A DNA stretch of 64,000 nucleotides, taken from Zerene cesonia. Taxonomy: Eukaryota > Arthropoda > Insecta > Lepidoptera > Pieridae. Below the pieces are notes generated by a model. The model searched no databases. It was given only the letters and a program-made list of their open reading frames with translations, and was not told where the DNA came from. Of the stretch, positions 1 to 11,852 are shown piece by piece (position 1 is the first letter of the stretch; each line of letters begins with the position of its first letter). The position numbers were made by a program, and so were the translations under genes. The stretch lies in NCBI RefSeq assembly GCF_012273895.1, contig NC_052116.1:3410001-3474000 (forward strand), in the 5' to 3' direction.

Positions 1-960
1 TTTCGCAGTGCATTGTTGAGTGAACCGGTGCGAACACTTGAATAATAAATAATTTAAAGAGTCGCTCAGCGCTGCGACATTTTCACGAACCGCGAAACTT
101 TTACCGGTTATTTATTAAATGTATGAGTTATATTTATTATGAAATTTGCATAATGCTCTTAGAGTTCAGCTTATGAATTTAAATGTGTATTTATACAACA
201 CGGTACTTTGTACCTCACTCAGTGATTTCATGGTATTATAATTTCATCTAATTTATGTTTACGTGTTTGGCGAACTTCAACATTTGTATTAATATAATGT
301 AGAAATGTGTACGATATAGTTTTGCAGTTCAAATCCACAAGCACAATAAAATAATAGTTCACGCTCGTCTGCTCTCGAACCCTCGACTAATCGATTTAAA
401 GTCTGAGGTCCTCACCACTAAGCCACCAATGCACTTACATTGTGTTGCACACAAAATCTATTCGTTGCAGCTTAAAACTAAAATCTAAAGCAATACGCCA
501 TGCTTACACAGCATAAATGTAACGAGAGAAAAAAGGATGGGATAAAGTTAAGATAGTTTCACAGCAGTTGACTAAGTGGCCTGACGTGTCAATATAAACT
601 CCAAGTGAGTCCGCTATTACTTTCGAAGTATCTAACTTGCGATGTGATGAGAGGCGACCGCTAAGTCGACGCTAAGTTAGCTTACTGTTTGGCTTTCATT
701 ATAGAATCATTACTAACAGAATATTTTACAAGTAGTAGAAAAATGTAAATGTGTAATTAAGAATGTTTAAATGAGTTGCCGCTTGCTACTGCATGTACAA
801 ACTTAAGGCATAGACAAACTTTACACGACATTCTAAATCATGAGATATGAGCATGAGGCATGAGCATACCTAGCCATAGACATGAATGAAGAGAATGACC
901 ATGTGCATGGGTATAAGGCATGAGATTCTAAATTAGAATCTATATATGGCAATAAATAAA

Positions 961-1178
961 TCCTACTAATATTATAAACGCGAAAGTTTGTAACTGTGGA
1001 TAGATGTATGTAAATATGGATGTTTGTTACTCTTTCACGCAAAAATTACAGAACTGATTGCAATGAAATTTGGTATGTTGATAGCTGGACAACTGGAATA
1101 ACATTTAGGCAATTTTTAATCCTGATATTCTTACGGGATACAGACTTACGCGGGTGAAACCGCGGGGCGCAGCTTGTA
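961..1178 (+). repeat. Short interspersed repeat, family A
   Basis: Begins 'cctactaatattataaacg' and ends 'ggtgaaaccgcggggcgcag'. The same ends and interior, including 'tgcaatgaaatttggta', recur at 14261-14460, and a diverged relative at 10041-10267. The family is about 200 bp long and non-coding, typical of lepidopteran non-autonomous elements. Confidence 0.8.
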
Positions 1179-4170
1179 TTGTAATAAATGGTCTTTATTG
1201 TGATATATCCGTAAAATCATAGAACATTTTTATATTACTATCAGAGAAACATTTAAAGAGAATCAAAAATATCCATATTATGTTCAACTCGATGAGAAAT
1301 AATAAAAAGCAAACGAACCGTCCATTCTGAGATAACGACAAAGCTTAATCGTTAATGCCTTAAACACTTAAACCGCTTATATCCTTCTACAATAGCAATA
1401 AAATTTATACGCGCAATTTGTAGCATTGTATAATGAGTAATGATCGTAATGAATCAGAGGAATGAGTCTGATTTAATTTCAGGAGCGTCGAGCGGAGGCT
1501 TGATATAATGCTCAACTAAATGACGCGGACTTTCCCCCTACCCCCACCCGCTCTCAACCCATCTTCCCACAACAACTAGATTAATCTTACACATGCTTCA
1601 ATGTCACCTGCTGTTGGAAATTATGCAAAAAATTATGAAAAATAATATGGCGCGAAAATCCTGTCTAAACGATTGTACATTGAAATTTTTTTTTTGTTTT
1701 TGCTTCAATGTTTGAAACAAATGTTCACGTTTACCAATGCTGATCTTCAGTTGGTTGAAAATAAACAATTTCGATAAATATTCAAATATATAGTCGTCAT
1801 GCTGTGTTCATATTCGGCATAATAATAAATAATCCTGACTACAGGGAAGTTAAAAAGACCTTCTCAATTTTAGTCTATAATTGTATCTGATATTTATATG
1901 TCTTCAATCTCATAATATTGAATTAGTTGTATGTTCAATTACTTTCTTTAATAATTAACCCCTCCATCACTTAACAGTCTACGTAAAATAACTCGTAATT
2001 ACTTAATTTCATCTGAAATACTTGAAATACAAGGGCAAGTCGAAACAGAAGCGAACGAGTATGCGTGGAATGTTGTTGTAAGAATTAAGGTACCCAATTT
2101 TCACCGTCGCATTCGTCGATTTGAATCAACGCCAGACCAATATTCAGTGGAGCGACAAATCAGCACTTCGATATTGCCTCCATTTGGGTACCGCGTCAAT
2201 ATATAGAAAATTAGATTTTTTATTGCGCCGCACTTCATACGTGTATCGGGTAGAGGTATTTAAAATGTAACTGCGGTTACTTTTTCATTTAAATAGCCTA
2301 TTTGGTTCTTTGATTATCATTATTATTATAAGAGTTAAAATTGTAATTTACGCACAATAATTCCTATTCTATAGTTAATGTTATTCCGTCCGGCTGTAGA
2401 CGCATTTTTCACATAAAATGTAACACAAAAGTAATTATGTTACAGACAAACGTAATAACACCGTGCAAATAATCCCGCTGACACAAGATTGATACCGTTG
2501 TAAGGTTCGTGAATCAATATTGGAAGAACGTGAGGCGCCATCAAACGCGCTACAATGCATCGTCAGCATTCATTTTCCCTTACATACCGTAATCACAGTG
2601 CTCTAGAGCTCTGAATGTTCAGAAAACTTCATCTTTGCACCATTGAAAAAACACATTTTATTAGATATATGGTAAAGGCATGTTTTTTAGGATTGCACCT
2701 ATGTGATATGCATTTATTAAACAACCAAGTTCGCGGCAATGATTGTTCTTTAAGTATTTTTTTATTTAGACATATTCAAGTATACAAATTAGGTTGGATT
2801 ATTTCTAATATCCAGTTGAAAAAGAATTGTGCATAAAAACTAGATTGAATATATATATTTTATTACTTTATTGAACTATTTTTAATCCATATTTTATATT
2901 TAACACATACTTCAATTAAATGCCTTTTCATTAGATCACATTGACAGAAGAATGCGATTGGGTAAAATCTCATCAAATTAGAAAATTGAAAAGTCAAGTT
3001 ATATAAACACTTTCAATTTCAACTATAAAAACATACGAAAACACTTAAAATGATTCTAAGAGCAACATAAATTGGTTGTGTTTGCCGATTCAATTTCACA
3101 CTATGACGATTTCGTATACGATATAATAATAATATCTTTTCTAGTTTTATGATACGAAAAAGACTTTGAAAATATAATACAAAGACGTCTCTACCGCAAC
3201 GAAAAGCTACACTCCGCCTTTGTCTTGTCTCCTTATAATTGCTTCTTGTTCATTGAACTGCATACTTTGTTATTGAGTTATGTATAGTCTAAATGTTATT
3301 TAATTGTCTCTTATTTATACAAGTCGTCGAAAATACAATCATTATTTGTTTAGTATAAAGAATTAAATGCCAATTTTCACATATTTTTGCGCAGTTATTC
3401 AAATTGTGATCATCCATATATATTCCCGCTATCGTATCCAGTAGATATCTACTAATAATTAAACTGTATTAAAACAAGCAAAATTATATGTATTTTATTG
3501 CAAACAAATATTACTAGACATGAAATGAGTAAACGAAACTCAATTTATTGTAGAGACATTTCAGTAGTCCGATTCTCATCGGCAGATCATGAAAATCGAA
3601 CTGTCATAAGCGGCTTATACGAGTAGCTATCGAATGGAGCTAGTGGCAGGTATAAATAGCTTGGCTTAACTAGTTGTAGTATTGAAGCGATTAATCTGAG
3701 TCTATATTAAATGCGCCCTAGATCGTGCTATTTTATAAAAATCCACTCTTCAGATAGAAAAAGGCAATTTTCCTGAATAGTTTTTTGTGGTGCCGTAAGT
3801 TGCCATATCGCATACAAGTTATGTTTATTTATTTAATCAGAAAGACGATTTTAATTCTAGTATTGATTTTAAAAATATAATTGCAAAAAATGGAAAATGG
3901 ACACTTCTTTGAGAATTTTGTTGCCAATTTCATACAACTACTGCTTCTCACATTTTAATTTTTTTAATATAAATAAAACAAAAACATGAAAATGCGAGGA
4001 ATTAGTTATCAAATACAATTCATATTTGGGATGATCTTTCAAGTATTTGGATCAATCTCAAATATGCTGTCTGATGTTAATAGGTATTTCGTTTGCGTAT
4101 TGAAATATCATTTTAAAATTATACAATTACTGAATATACTATATACATGTACATATTAAGCATCGCTATA

Positions 4171-4355
4171 TAGTATAAACAGAGTCGCTTTCTCTGTCCC
4201 TATGTCCCTAGGTATGCTTAAATCTTTAAAACTTCGCAATGGATATTGATGGGGTTTTTAATAGATAGAGTGATGTAAGAGGAAAATTTATATGTATAAT
4301 AGTATCTATAAACTACTCCGAATTAACAGGTGCGAAGCCGCGCACAAAATCTAGT
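4171..4355 (+). repeat. Short interspersed repeat, family B
   Basis: Contains 'gtcgctttctctgtccctat', 'gcttaaatctttaaaact' and an end with 'gcgaagccgcg'. Other copies are at 20861-21051, at 26694-27137 (interrupted) and, inverted, at 4984-5151. Confidence 0.75.
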
Positions 4356-4429
4356 CTCACATGAAAAAAAAAGTTTATGATCCGTGTAAACGTTTTATTT
4401 AACTTCAATTCTTATTTTTATATAAATAA

Positions 4430-4630
4430 CTAGCATACCCGACCACGCGTTGCTGTGGCTGAGTAATAATTAAAACTATTAAGTTTATAAATTATTGGGA
4501 TAATTAATCGAATTAAAAACTATCCTATATCTTAAGATGGACCAAATTACACATAAAATGCCAAATTTCATCAAAATCGGTTGAGTTCGTGAAGAGTTCA
4601 TTGGGAACATACATCATGACAATGGATTTT
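4430..4630 (+). repeat. Short interspersed repeat, family C
   Basis: Nearly identical to 17029-17230. Both contain 'cacgcgttgctgtggctgag', 'aaaatcggttgagtt' and 'attgggaacatacatcatga'. About 200 bp, non-coding. The high similarity between the two copies suggests fairly recent activity. Confidence 0.8.
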
Positions 4631-4640
4631 TATACATTAA

Positions 4641-4817
4641 CTAGCTGCACCCGGCAAACGCTGTTCTGCCTTACTCTTATCGTTTAGTGGTATGAAAAAT
4701 AGATGTTAGCCGATTCTCAGACCTACCCAATATGCTTACCAAATTTCAGAGGAATCGGTCAAGCCGTTTCGGAGGAGTATAGAGACTAACATTGTGACAC
4801 GAGAATTTTATATATAA
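4641..4817 (+). repeat. Short interspersed repeat, family D
   Basis: Starts 'ctagctgcacccggcaaacg' and ends 'cacgagaattttatatata'. It sits directly behind the family C copy. Other copies are at 17881-18043 and, inverted, at 23165-23327; a short inverted end fragment is at 18104-18134. Confidence 0.75.
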
Positions 4818-4983
4818 GAAGAAGATATAAGTTAATTTAGAACTAATCCTTACGTTAGCCATTATGATACGCTAACCTTAGACCTGATTTGTATTGAGTA
4901 ATGACCTTATAGCTGATATTTAACGGATCATTTATATCGCTCTAGATCAACTAAAATAGTCAATAATTAAATTATATGTACAA

Positions 4984-5151
4984 CTAACTTTTGCCCGCGG
5001 CTTCGCACGCGTTAATTTCGGAGTAATTCAATAGATGTTACTATATATATAAACCTTCCGTTTGTATTACCCCAGCTATTAAAGATTAAAATCTTCCGTA
5101 GTTTTAAAGATTTAAGCATACATACATACATACGCGGGAAGCGACTTTGCT
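4984..5151 (-). repeat. Inverted copy of repeat family B
   Basis: Starts with 'ttttgcccgcggcttcgcac', the reverse complement of the family B 3' end, and runs to 'cgcgggaagcgactttgc'. The following 5152-5320 looks like another degraded repeat end ('ctttataatattagtgtgaa'). Confidence 0.65.
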
Positions 5152-5758
5152 TAATAAGATTATATCCCAGGGGAGCATTTAATCGGAATAAAATGTATCC
5201 TATCACCCAAGTCAACTCATACTCCGTTCAATTTCATCAAAATCCTTTCATTAGTTTCAGCGTGATTGACCGACAAACATCCAAACAAAGAAACTTTCAC
5301 CTTTATAATATTAGTGTGAAATGTTTACATCACCAACAACAATTATGAACTTATGGCAATGTACATATATACCTAAGCTTTTAGTGTTATATGGATATGT
5401 TAGCTTTTAGCGTATTTGTTATAGCGGGTAGCTTAAACGATAGCCAATCCCCACTATGGTATATAACAAAACATATTTAAAAATGTAATTTTATGAGCGG
5501 CTAGCAAATATTAACAGCATTGTTTATTCCTTCACTAGCGACATTCCTTAGGTGTGTATTTTTGTGTAACCTTTCTTTATATCTTGATGAAACCTTTTAG
5601 AGTTTTGTAAGATTCAATATTTTTTTTAAAATAGAAATTACTTTATTCACTCTATTATCAATCTACTTTAATTTAAATACATAATATGCAACTGGTCTCG
5701 GAACATAGGTCTGGCATAGTATTTTCTTGTGTTTGATTTTACGCGAGTATTATACATT

Positions 5759-5925
5759 TAGAAATTAAAAAGTTTTTAACGGATTTTGAACGGTGGTTGG
5801 TGGAGGAGAGGTGTCTCCCTGTGACCACGTTCGCTGTAAAGTGTTCGAAACGTCGGGTTAATAATATAATTAATAAATCACGTTTAAAATCCGTTAAAAA
5901 GTTTTAAATTTCTAAATAAGTCTGG
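5759..5925. mobile_element. MITE-like element with long terminal inverted repeats
   Basis: The left end 'agaaattaaaaagtttttaa' followed by 'cggatttt' is mirrored by the right end 'aaaatccgttaaaaagttt' plus 'taaatttct'. The interior contains 'gtgttcgaaacgtcgggtta' and no open frame. A second copy with the same inverted ends is at 54213-54375, and an eroded third lies near 39410-39480. The structure fits a non-autonomous DNA transposon; target-site duplications were not established. Confidence 0.7.
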
Positions 5926-6634
5926 CATTTTTATAAAAACAATAAAGTATTATAATAATCAGATAAGAACCCAACACAATATCCGAAGGTTCAATCAAGA
6001 CGTAGAAAGAGCTCAACAAAATATTAATAGTCTCATTTTGTATTCAAAGAAATACTTTACAAACAATAGACATACATACATACATCGATTTGGTGGAAAT
6101 ACCTTACTGCCACAATTAATGATATGAAAAATTTTTATTCTCCTAAATATTCCCAAGTTTACCACTAATATTTGCAAATTCTAATAAGTATTGATGTGGA
6201 TGCTATAAACGTTTTCCACAATTAATATTTCTAAAAAGAAGGTCACCGAAGTCTCGGGGAGTTAGGTGTTACACCAGTTTCTATAATGGGACCAAATGAG
6301 AACAATTTTCCATCAAACACTAAAAATTTATGTCAATCAGTTGAACACCCACGGAGCTATTGATTAAAAAAGCCAAAATAAATTTAAGTCAAATTGAAAC
6401 CTACTTCGTCTTTAAGACGTCCGTTAAAGGAGACGAACCCACGAGAATCATAATTTAATCGAGACTAATAATTAATCAGATTCTAAAATGCTATCAAGTC
6501 AATCGGTTGAAAACCCACGGAGATATGGAGTGATTACAACCCAAATAAAAGAATTGCGAACAAATTCTTAAATTTTGTGTACGTTAGTTAAACAGTTCTA
6601 TATGTAATTATGTATTTATTTTATTTAAATTCCA

Positions 6635-7183
6635 GAAACATTACCTAAATATGCCATTACAGCATTAAGATAGAGTAGCCGCAAGAGACTATAAATTGAC
6701 TGATAATGTCATCGTTGAAAAGGGTATTCCTGTATATGTGAATTTAGTTGATCTTCATCACGATTAAAGATTCTTTCCAGAGCCAGAAAAGTGGCGCCCC
6801 GAATGATTACTTGGAATGGCTGAGTTTGGCTCTCTTCATTTTACCCTATTTACCATTTGGTGAAGGACACCGGTTGTGTATCGGTTGGGATCTTCATAAT
6901 TTTTTGAAATTGTATGGAAATGCAATTTAGCAATTTATTAAATTATTTATCTACTTAATAATTAGTTAATAAAATTATCTACTTCGCCGTGATTTTAAAT
7001 ATTACAATATACAAAGAGTTTTATTTTTCTTTAATATTGTATGTGAATTTACAGGTAACTGTTATGGCTGTTATGGCTTCGAAAGATCATGTGATGCATA
7101 AATTTACAATAGAGCCAGTAATACCGTATTATTTAGAAAATGATCCCTACAGTATTGCATTGTCGCCACTAATGGAGGACTAA
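6635..7183 (+). pseudogene. Cytochrome P450 relic (CYP3-clan/CYP6-like C-terminal half)
   Basis: This is the decayed 3' part of a P450 monooxygenase gene. After an acceptor-like 'ttccag', a frame reads ETLPKYAITALR then a stop. Further on come VIVEKGIPVYV and DLHHD, then another stop, then FFPEPEKWRPE and a stop. The heme-binding loop is still clear in a different frame at about 6846-6890 as LPFGEGHRLCIG, with the axial Cys present. A final exon-like frame (7055-7183, after 'tttacag') reads toward KFTIEPV and ends in TAA. Order and spacing match the region from just before the aromatic region to the C-terminus of insect CYP6-type proteins. The stops and frame change rule out a working enzyme. 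The 5' two thirds (I-helix, K-helix ExxR) were not found, so it is truncated as well. It lies tail-to-tail with the channel gene. Confidence 0.8.
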
Positions 7184-7406
7184 GCAGTTTTAACAATCTG
7201 ATTGGCACATTATGGAAGTGTTCACTGTACACAAAATAATATGCTCTATAGCATAAGGTAAACAAATACTGCTAGTTTATATGCGTTAAAAAAAATGTAT
7301 TAGACAAATATGTATTTAAAACATAGCTAATATATGTTAATTAAGCACACAGTACTTAGTATTTGTATTAAGTGAAGTTTAATTAAAATCAATATTTAAG
7401 GACTAT

Positions 7407-7412
7407 TTTATT
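7407..7412 (-). terminator. Polyadenylation signal of the channel gene
   Basis: AATAAA on the minus strand (TTTATT on plus), about 53 bases beyond the stop codon at 7465-7467. It is the nearest canonical signal downstream of the last channel exon. Confidence 0.5.
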
Positions 7413-7464
7413 GACCTTTTTTGTAATAACACATAAATTAATAAAATATATAATGAATTTTAAA

Positions 7465-10400
7465 TTAAATTTTTGTAAACAATATTTCTGATCGTTCTGT
7501 TATTATTCTCTTGGCTTCTGGAAAATACTGTAATATGTTGATCCAAGAATCCAAAGACAATGTCAAAACTCCAACCTACAAATTAGTTTTATTATTACAT
7601 TAACTAAATAAAAATTAACTTTGCGAATGAACCGCAGATAAAATATTTGTGCCTAATCATAACAATCGTTGTATTGTAACAAATCACACGTTGAATTGAC
7701 CTCTTTAGGAAAGGGGTTAATGTTGACACTTAGAATCAAGGAGACCTGGTGAAAGATCTCTTAGAATTACTCTAAAAAGAGAATCTAATTTACTATAGTA
7801 AATTATTATAATAAATATATAAAAACGTTTCCACATACTATAATATCAAAACAACCCTGATGCCTTTAAAACCGCGAACAACTCACCCTTGTATCAGCTC
7901 TATAAGAGAAACAGTGGCATATGCCCCTATTCAGCCCCTGCATGATCCCAAACACATCGCCTGGCACCAGGACCTCGTGGGTTGTCTCCGTGAAGTCGGC
8001 TCTCACTGACAGCACCGACACTGTCCCGCTCGCCACCCAGTGCATTCTAGCCTCACTGTCTCCAGCTACTACTATATAATTACCTGGACAAATGTCCCAA
8101 TTTAGTATAACTGAACTCGCAGAAAATTGCTTAAATATGCGCATACATTTTAACTGAAGCACTGTCGTGCCCGCAGATCGCGTGAAGCGCGATAGACTAA
8201 ACAATCTAATATATTTGTAATATTTATTGTATTTTTATCTATGGCAAAGTCGATCTATTTGTTTAAAATGTAAAATATTTTTAATATTGGCATGATAATA
8301 ACTTATGTAATAACTTAAGACAGAAGTTCCTTTAAGTAGAGACTAAATAATTTAAACTAGGTATTACATGGATCTCACAACTTTTTATGGTAGAGAGACT
8401 GAGTTGCGAGGCTTGGGTTTTATAACAGGATATTTTTGATGGAATTAGACATACGAGGCGGGATTCTATTTCTTTATGCCAAACCGTAGCATATGACGCT
8501 TCGATTCCCGCCTCGTGATATTTTTTCTATTCTTTAAAAATTTCTCATTTATAAAGCATTTGAATGCGATAAAACTAGAATCTAAAATATACTACTAGAT
8601 TTCTTTTAAGTAATAATATTCCAAAAATACGACAAGACAATAATTGTAATTTCAGATCGGTATAGAGTAAACTATTTCGATATTTTGATGTATACCTCGT
8701 TTCCAATTTTCTTTTAATAATCATGAAACTCACCGGGAAAGTAAACTTTATAGTCCAATGCAACAGTTAACTGACGAAGAAAGGGTTCCCCGGTGTCAGC
8801 AAATACATAACAATTCCGCAAATGCTGACCGAACATTGCTGACATTAAGTCGCACCGCAATACATACGGTGTTTTCGATAAAAGTATTGGCAACTATTTA
8901 AAAACGTCAATTTTAATTGTAAACTTTAACATATTTTATCACGAGTATATAGTTTAGAAAGGTTTTATATGTTACCTGTCTTCCGCGCTCCGTGACCCAA
9001 AGCTGGCGTACATATGTCCAAAACTTTTTTATTTGGTATTCTATTGAATTAAATAATTCTATTAAATATTTATCTTTATCACTTGATTGAGAAAAATAAC
9101 AATATTACTGACTAACAGACTACACAAACGCTTTTAATTCTAACATCAATTTGAATATTTATTAATAACATTTAATTAAGGGTCAAAACCACACCACATT
9201 AAGGGTCACCACAATACCATAAACTATACTTATTTGATTATATTATGAATATTCGAGTTAAGTATTTCTATAACATAATAAAATTAAGACGTAACGTACT
9301 CGACAATCCTTGATTCTTCAAATAATCAATCAATTCTCTAGTCGCCATCTCATAGTTATTCAAGGCATACTTAGTGGAGTATGCAATTTGTATCGACGTC
9401 GCAACGACAATTGCCGCCAAAATTTTACCACAGATAAGGCAAATGGCTAAAATGATCATAGAAATCGCTTCACCGACTACGAACTCATCGCCCCCAGTTG
9501 AAGTTAGTTCGGACACTACTAAATAGATGGACGTGGTGTAATCCCACCGCCTTTGTGGAGTGTCTCTGTAAGTTATTCAACGTTATGATTCACATTAACA
9601 ATCTTATTGTTAATAATTTAAAAACGAAAAACGAATCTTTAAATTTTGAATAAATAGAGTTTGAGTTTGAATTAGCATGGTTACTTTAGACTAACCAACC
9701 AAAACTTTAGAGCCTTACAATTTACTTTGCTTAAATACTTTGTAAAAAAACTTTTTATCAATTAAAATACAAAAGAAGTATTATAATATTTTGAAGATAA
9801 ATTTCGATGTTATTCAAAATAACACATCACATCCCATTAAAACATGTCCGCAGGATTAATTTAAGTGTTAAAAGAATAAAGTAATAAAAACTTCTTTTCG
9901 TCTTATACATTTTCCTTCTTCATCACTCTTGTAACAAAACTTTGGAGACTTTCCTTATTAAGATCTTGCGAATAACAAAATATTTTAGTACTATGATTAT
10001 TTTTACTTGTTGGAAGAGGTTGTATAAATTTTGGAATATATCCTTACTAATATTATAAATGCGAAAGTAACTCTATCTCTTCTACACAGCACAGCAGCAC
10101 CTGCTACACGAAATTTACTAAAAAAAATCACTTGAGACCCAAGAAGGGACGCACGATAATTTTTATGTCGAAAAATTTACGGGAAGGTAACTATGTGTGT
10201 GTGGGGAAAAACCGAGATTGTCATCTATTCCCTCACTACCCGAGAAAAGTCGCGGGCAAAAAGTTAGTTTGTTGTTAATAATTTACAATTTCGCTTAACT
10301 TAAAAGTATAAAAAACAGATGGAATTCTTACTCATCAAGTAGATGCATTTTGAGTGTTCGGATGATACTGATCGGCGATACGGCCATAAGAGACAGCAAC

Positions 10401-11852
10401 CAAATACAAGTTAAAGTGTGAATCAACAGAGCTACAACGAATACCGTCATTGCAGTCTGTAATATAAAATCACACATTCATTAAAATTATAATGTACTTA
10501 TCATTGATGTCTCTCAATTCCTTTGATAAAAGGACACGAAGGACATTGTTTCATTACAAAATAAGAAATTGATTTACGAGACATTCGCTATACGTAATAC
10601 CAAACCAAATAAAACCCAGCAGTTCTAACGAGTAGCCGCGAGCGAAAAAAGTAAGTTTAGTTGAAAACATTATTATAAAGTTACCTGCAGAGTAGTGAGA
10701 TTGTTTGTTAGTTCCGCTGACGTCTTGCGATAGAACTCCACTAGGTATTTGAGTCGAAACAGTTTGTTGATACGGAAGTAATGCATTGCAAATACTGGAT
10801 GCCTTCGCACATTTTAAAATAGTCATCATATTTAATTTTAAAATAAGAGAAACACAATTTATATTGTTACATCGAACATAAAAAAGTCAATCAGAAAATC
10901 GGAGCTCGAAGCAGTCCGCAAAATCATTCGAATTTCAAAAAAAATCGGTATTTCGTTTCGCTTCGGTCGCCAACCAGTTGCAAGCGAGGAATGAGTGTTC
11001 TTTATCCGTAACTAGTTGTAAGGGTTTCTATATTTGTTTCTAATGGGAATTTGCCCGAAATAAAATGGGTCAGTGATTTATTTGTTAAAAAACTAAACGT
11101 TAAACATAGCATTTAATAGATACTCTCTTAAGCTCAAGTTGATGACGTGCATGCATATGATAAATAGGTTTTTGAATACAATAAATTCAAGCTATGCAAA
11201 AAATTGGCACGACTCACGGAAAACAGAAGCCAAACAATTCGAGCGGCAAGTTAGCGAGCAGATCGCTCCAAACCCACAATTTATGTTTGTAATATCGCTT
11301 TCGGCATTTAACTGAATTCATTACCAGCTCGCCATGTCTGTTCACATACCCCTGTGATGGAATGGCTAGCATTATTAATTTGTATTTGAAGATGCGTTGT
11401 TTATTTTGTATTTTAAAAGCATTTTACAATCAGTCGATTGATATTTCGCTTGATAGCATGAATAAAGTAAAAAAAAACGGGATAGTTTTTTTTTCAATGA
11501 TAACATACAGAGAATAGAAGTACTGTAACAAACTCCAGAAAATAATTTATAAATTAATAATAGAGAATGCTCATTTTACATGAAATAAATAATAAACCTA
11601 TATAGATACGTACGTAACTTTTAATTGTAACAATAAATCAATATATAGACCGCAATATTACGGTTAAAAAACGTAACGTACTATGCAATTGTAAATTACC
11701 TGATGCATGCTTAAATAAATCTTCAAATAGAAAAATACATCGCATAAAGATTGTAACCAAAATATAATATTACAATCATTTAAAGTGATTACTTCGTATA
11801 GAGTCAAAATATAGTTACATGTTGCCATAATACTAGTCAAATATCCAAATCC
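7465..11852 (-). CDS. Channel repeat IV and C-terminus (exons 36-44 of the four-repeat channel)
   Basis: Exons: 11852-11700 (S1-S2), 11351-11218 (S2-S3, contains GYVNRHGEL and WSDLLANLPLELFGF), 10802-10685 (S4), 10456-10332 (S5), 9565-9296 (pore, S6, start of C-linker), 9081-8976 and 8893-8734 (C-linker), 8083-7887 and 7575-7465 (binding fold and end). S4 reads FRINKLFRLKYL and is the best-preserved voltage-sensor helix of the four. The pore reads YLVVSELTSTGGDEF, so the filter is STGGD in place of VGYGD. The binding fold has YIVVAGD in the early beta strands and a cassette VFGIMQGLNRGICH, where CNG channels have GE and NRRTA. The last exon (VLTLSLDSWINILQYFPEAK) is the usual C-helix region. 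The junction 9296/9081 uses a weak donor (GTTACG) and is the least certain one. Confidence 0.88.

Larger units (their letters stand above)
1..6634. other. Intergenic stretch, repeats only
   Basis: No coding exon was recognised on either strand. The stretch is AT-rich and holds several short interspersed repeats, listed separately, plus a partial copy (about 350-430) of the SINE-like family seen in full at 33284-33582 and 46931-47228. The longest open frames here lie in repeats or in low-complexity AT-rich DNA. Confidence 0.6.

Noticed and set aside
8451..8517. Imperfect inverted repeat 'cgaggcggga' ... 'tcccgcctcg', considered as an RNA gene
   Set aside because: No tRNA-like cloverleaf or conserved box could be drawn; only a 10-base stem is supported.
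9296..9565. Reading the channel repeats as separate HCN-like genes
   Set aside because: Each binding fold is followed in phase by linker exons into the next S1, and no repeat but the last has a stop codon after its binding fold.
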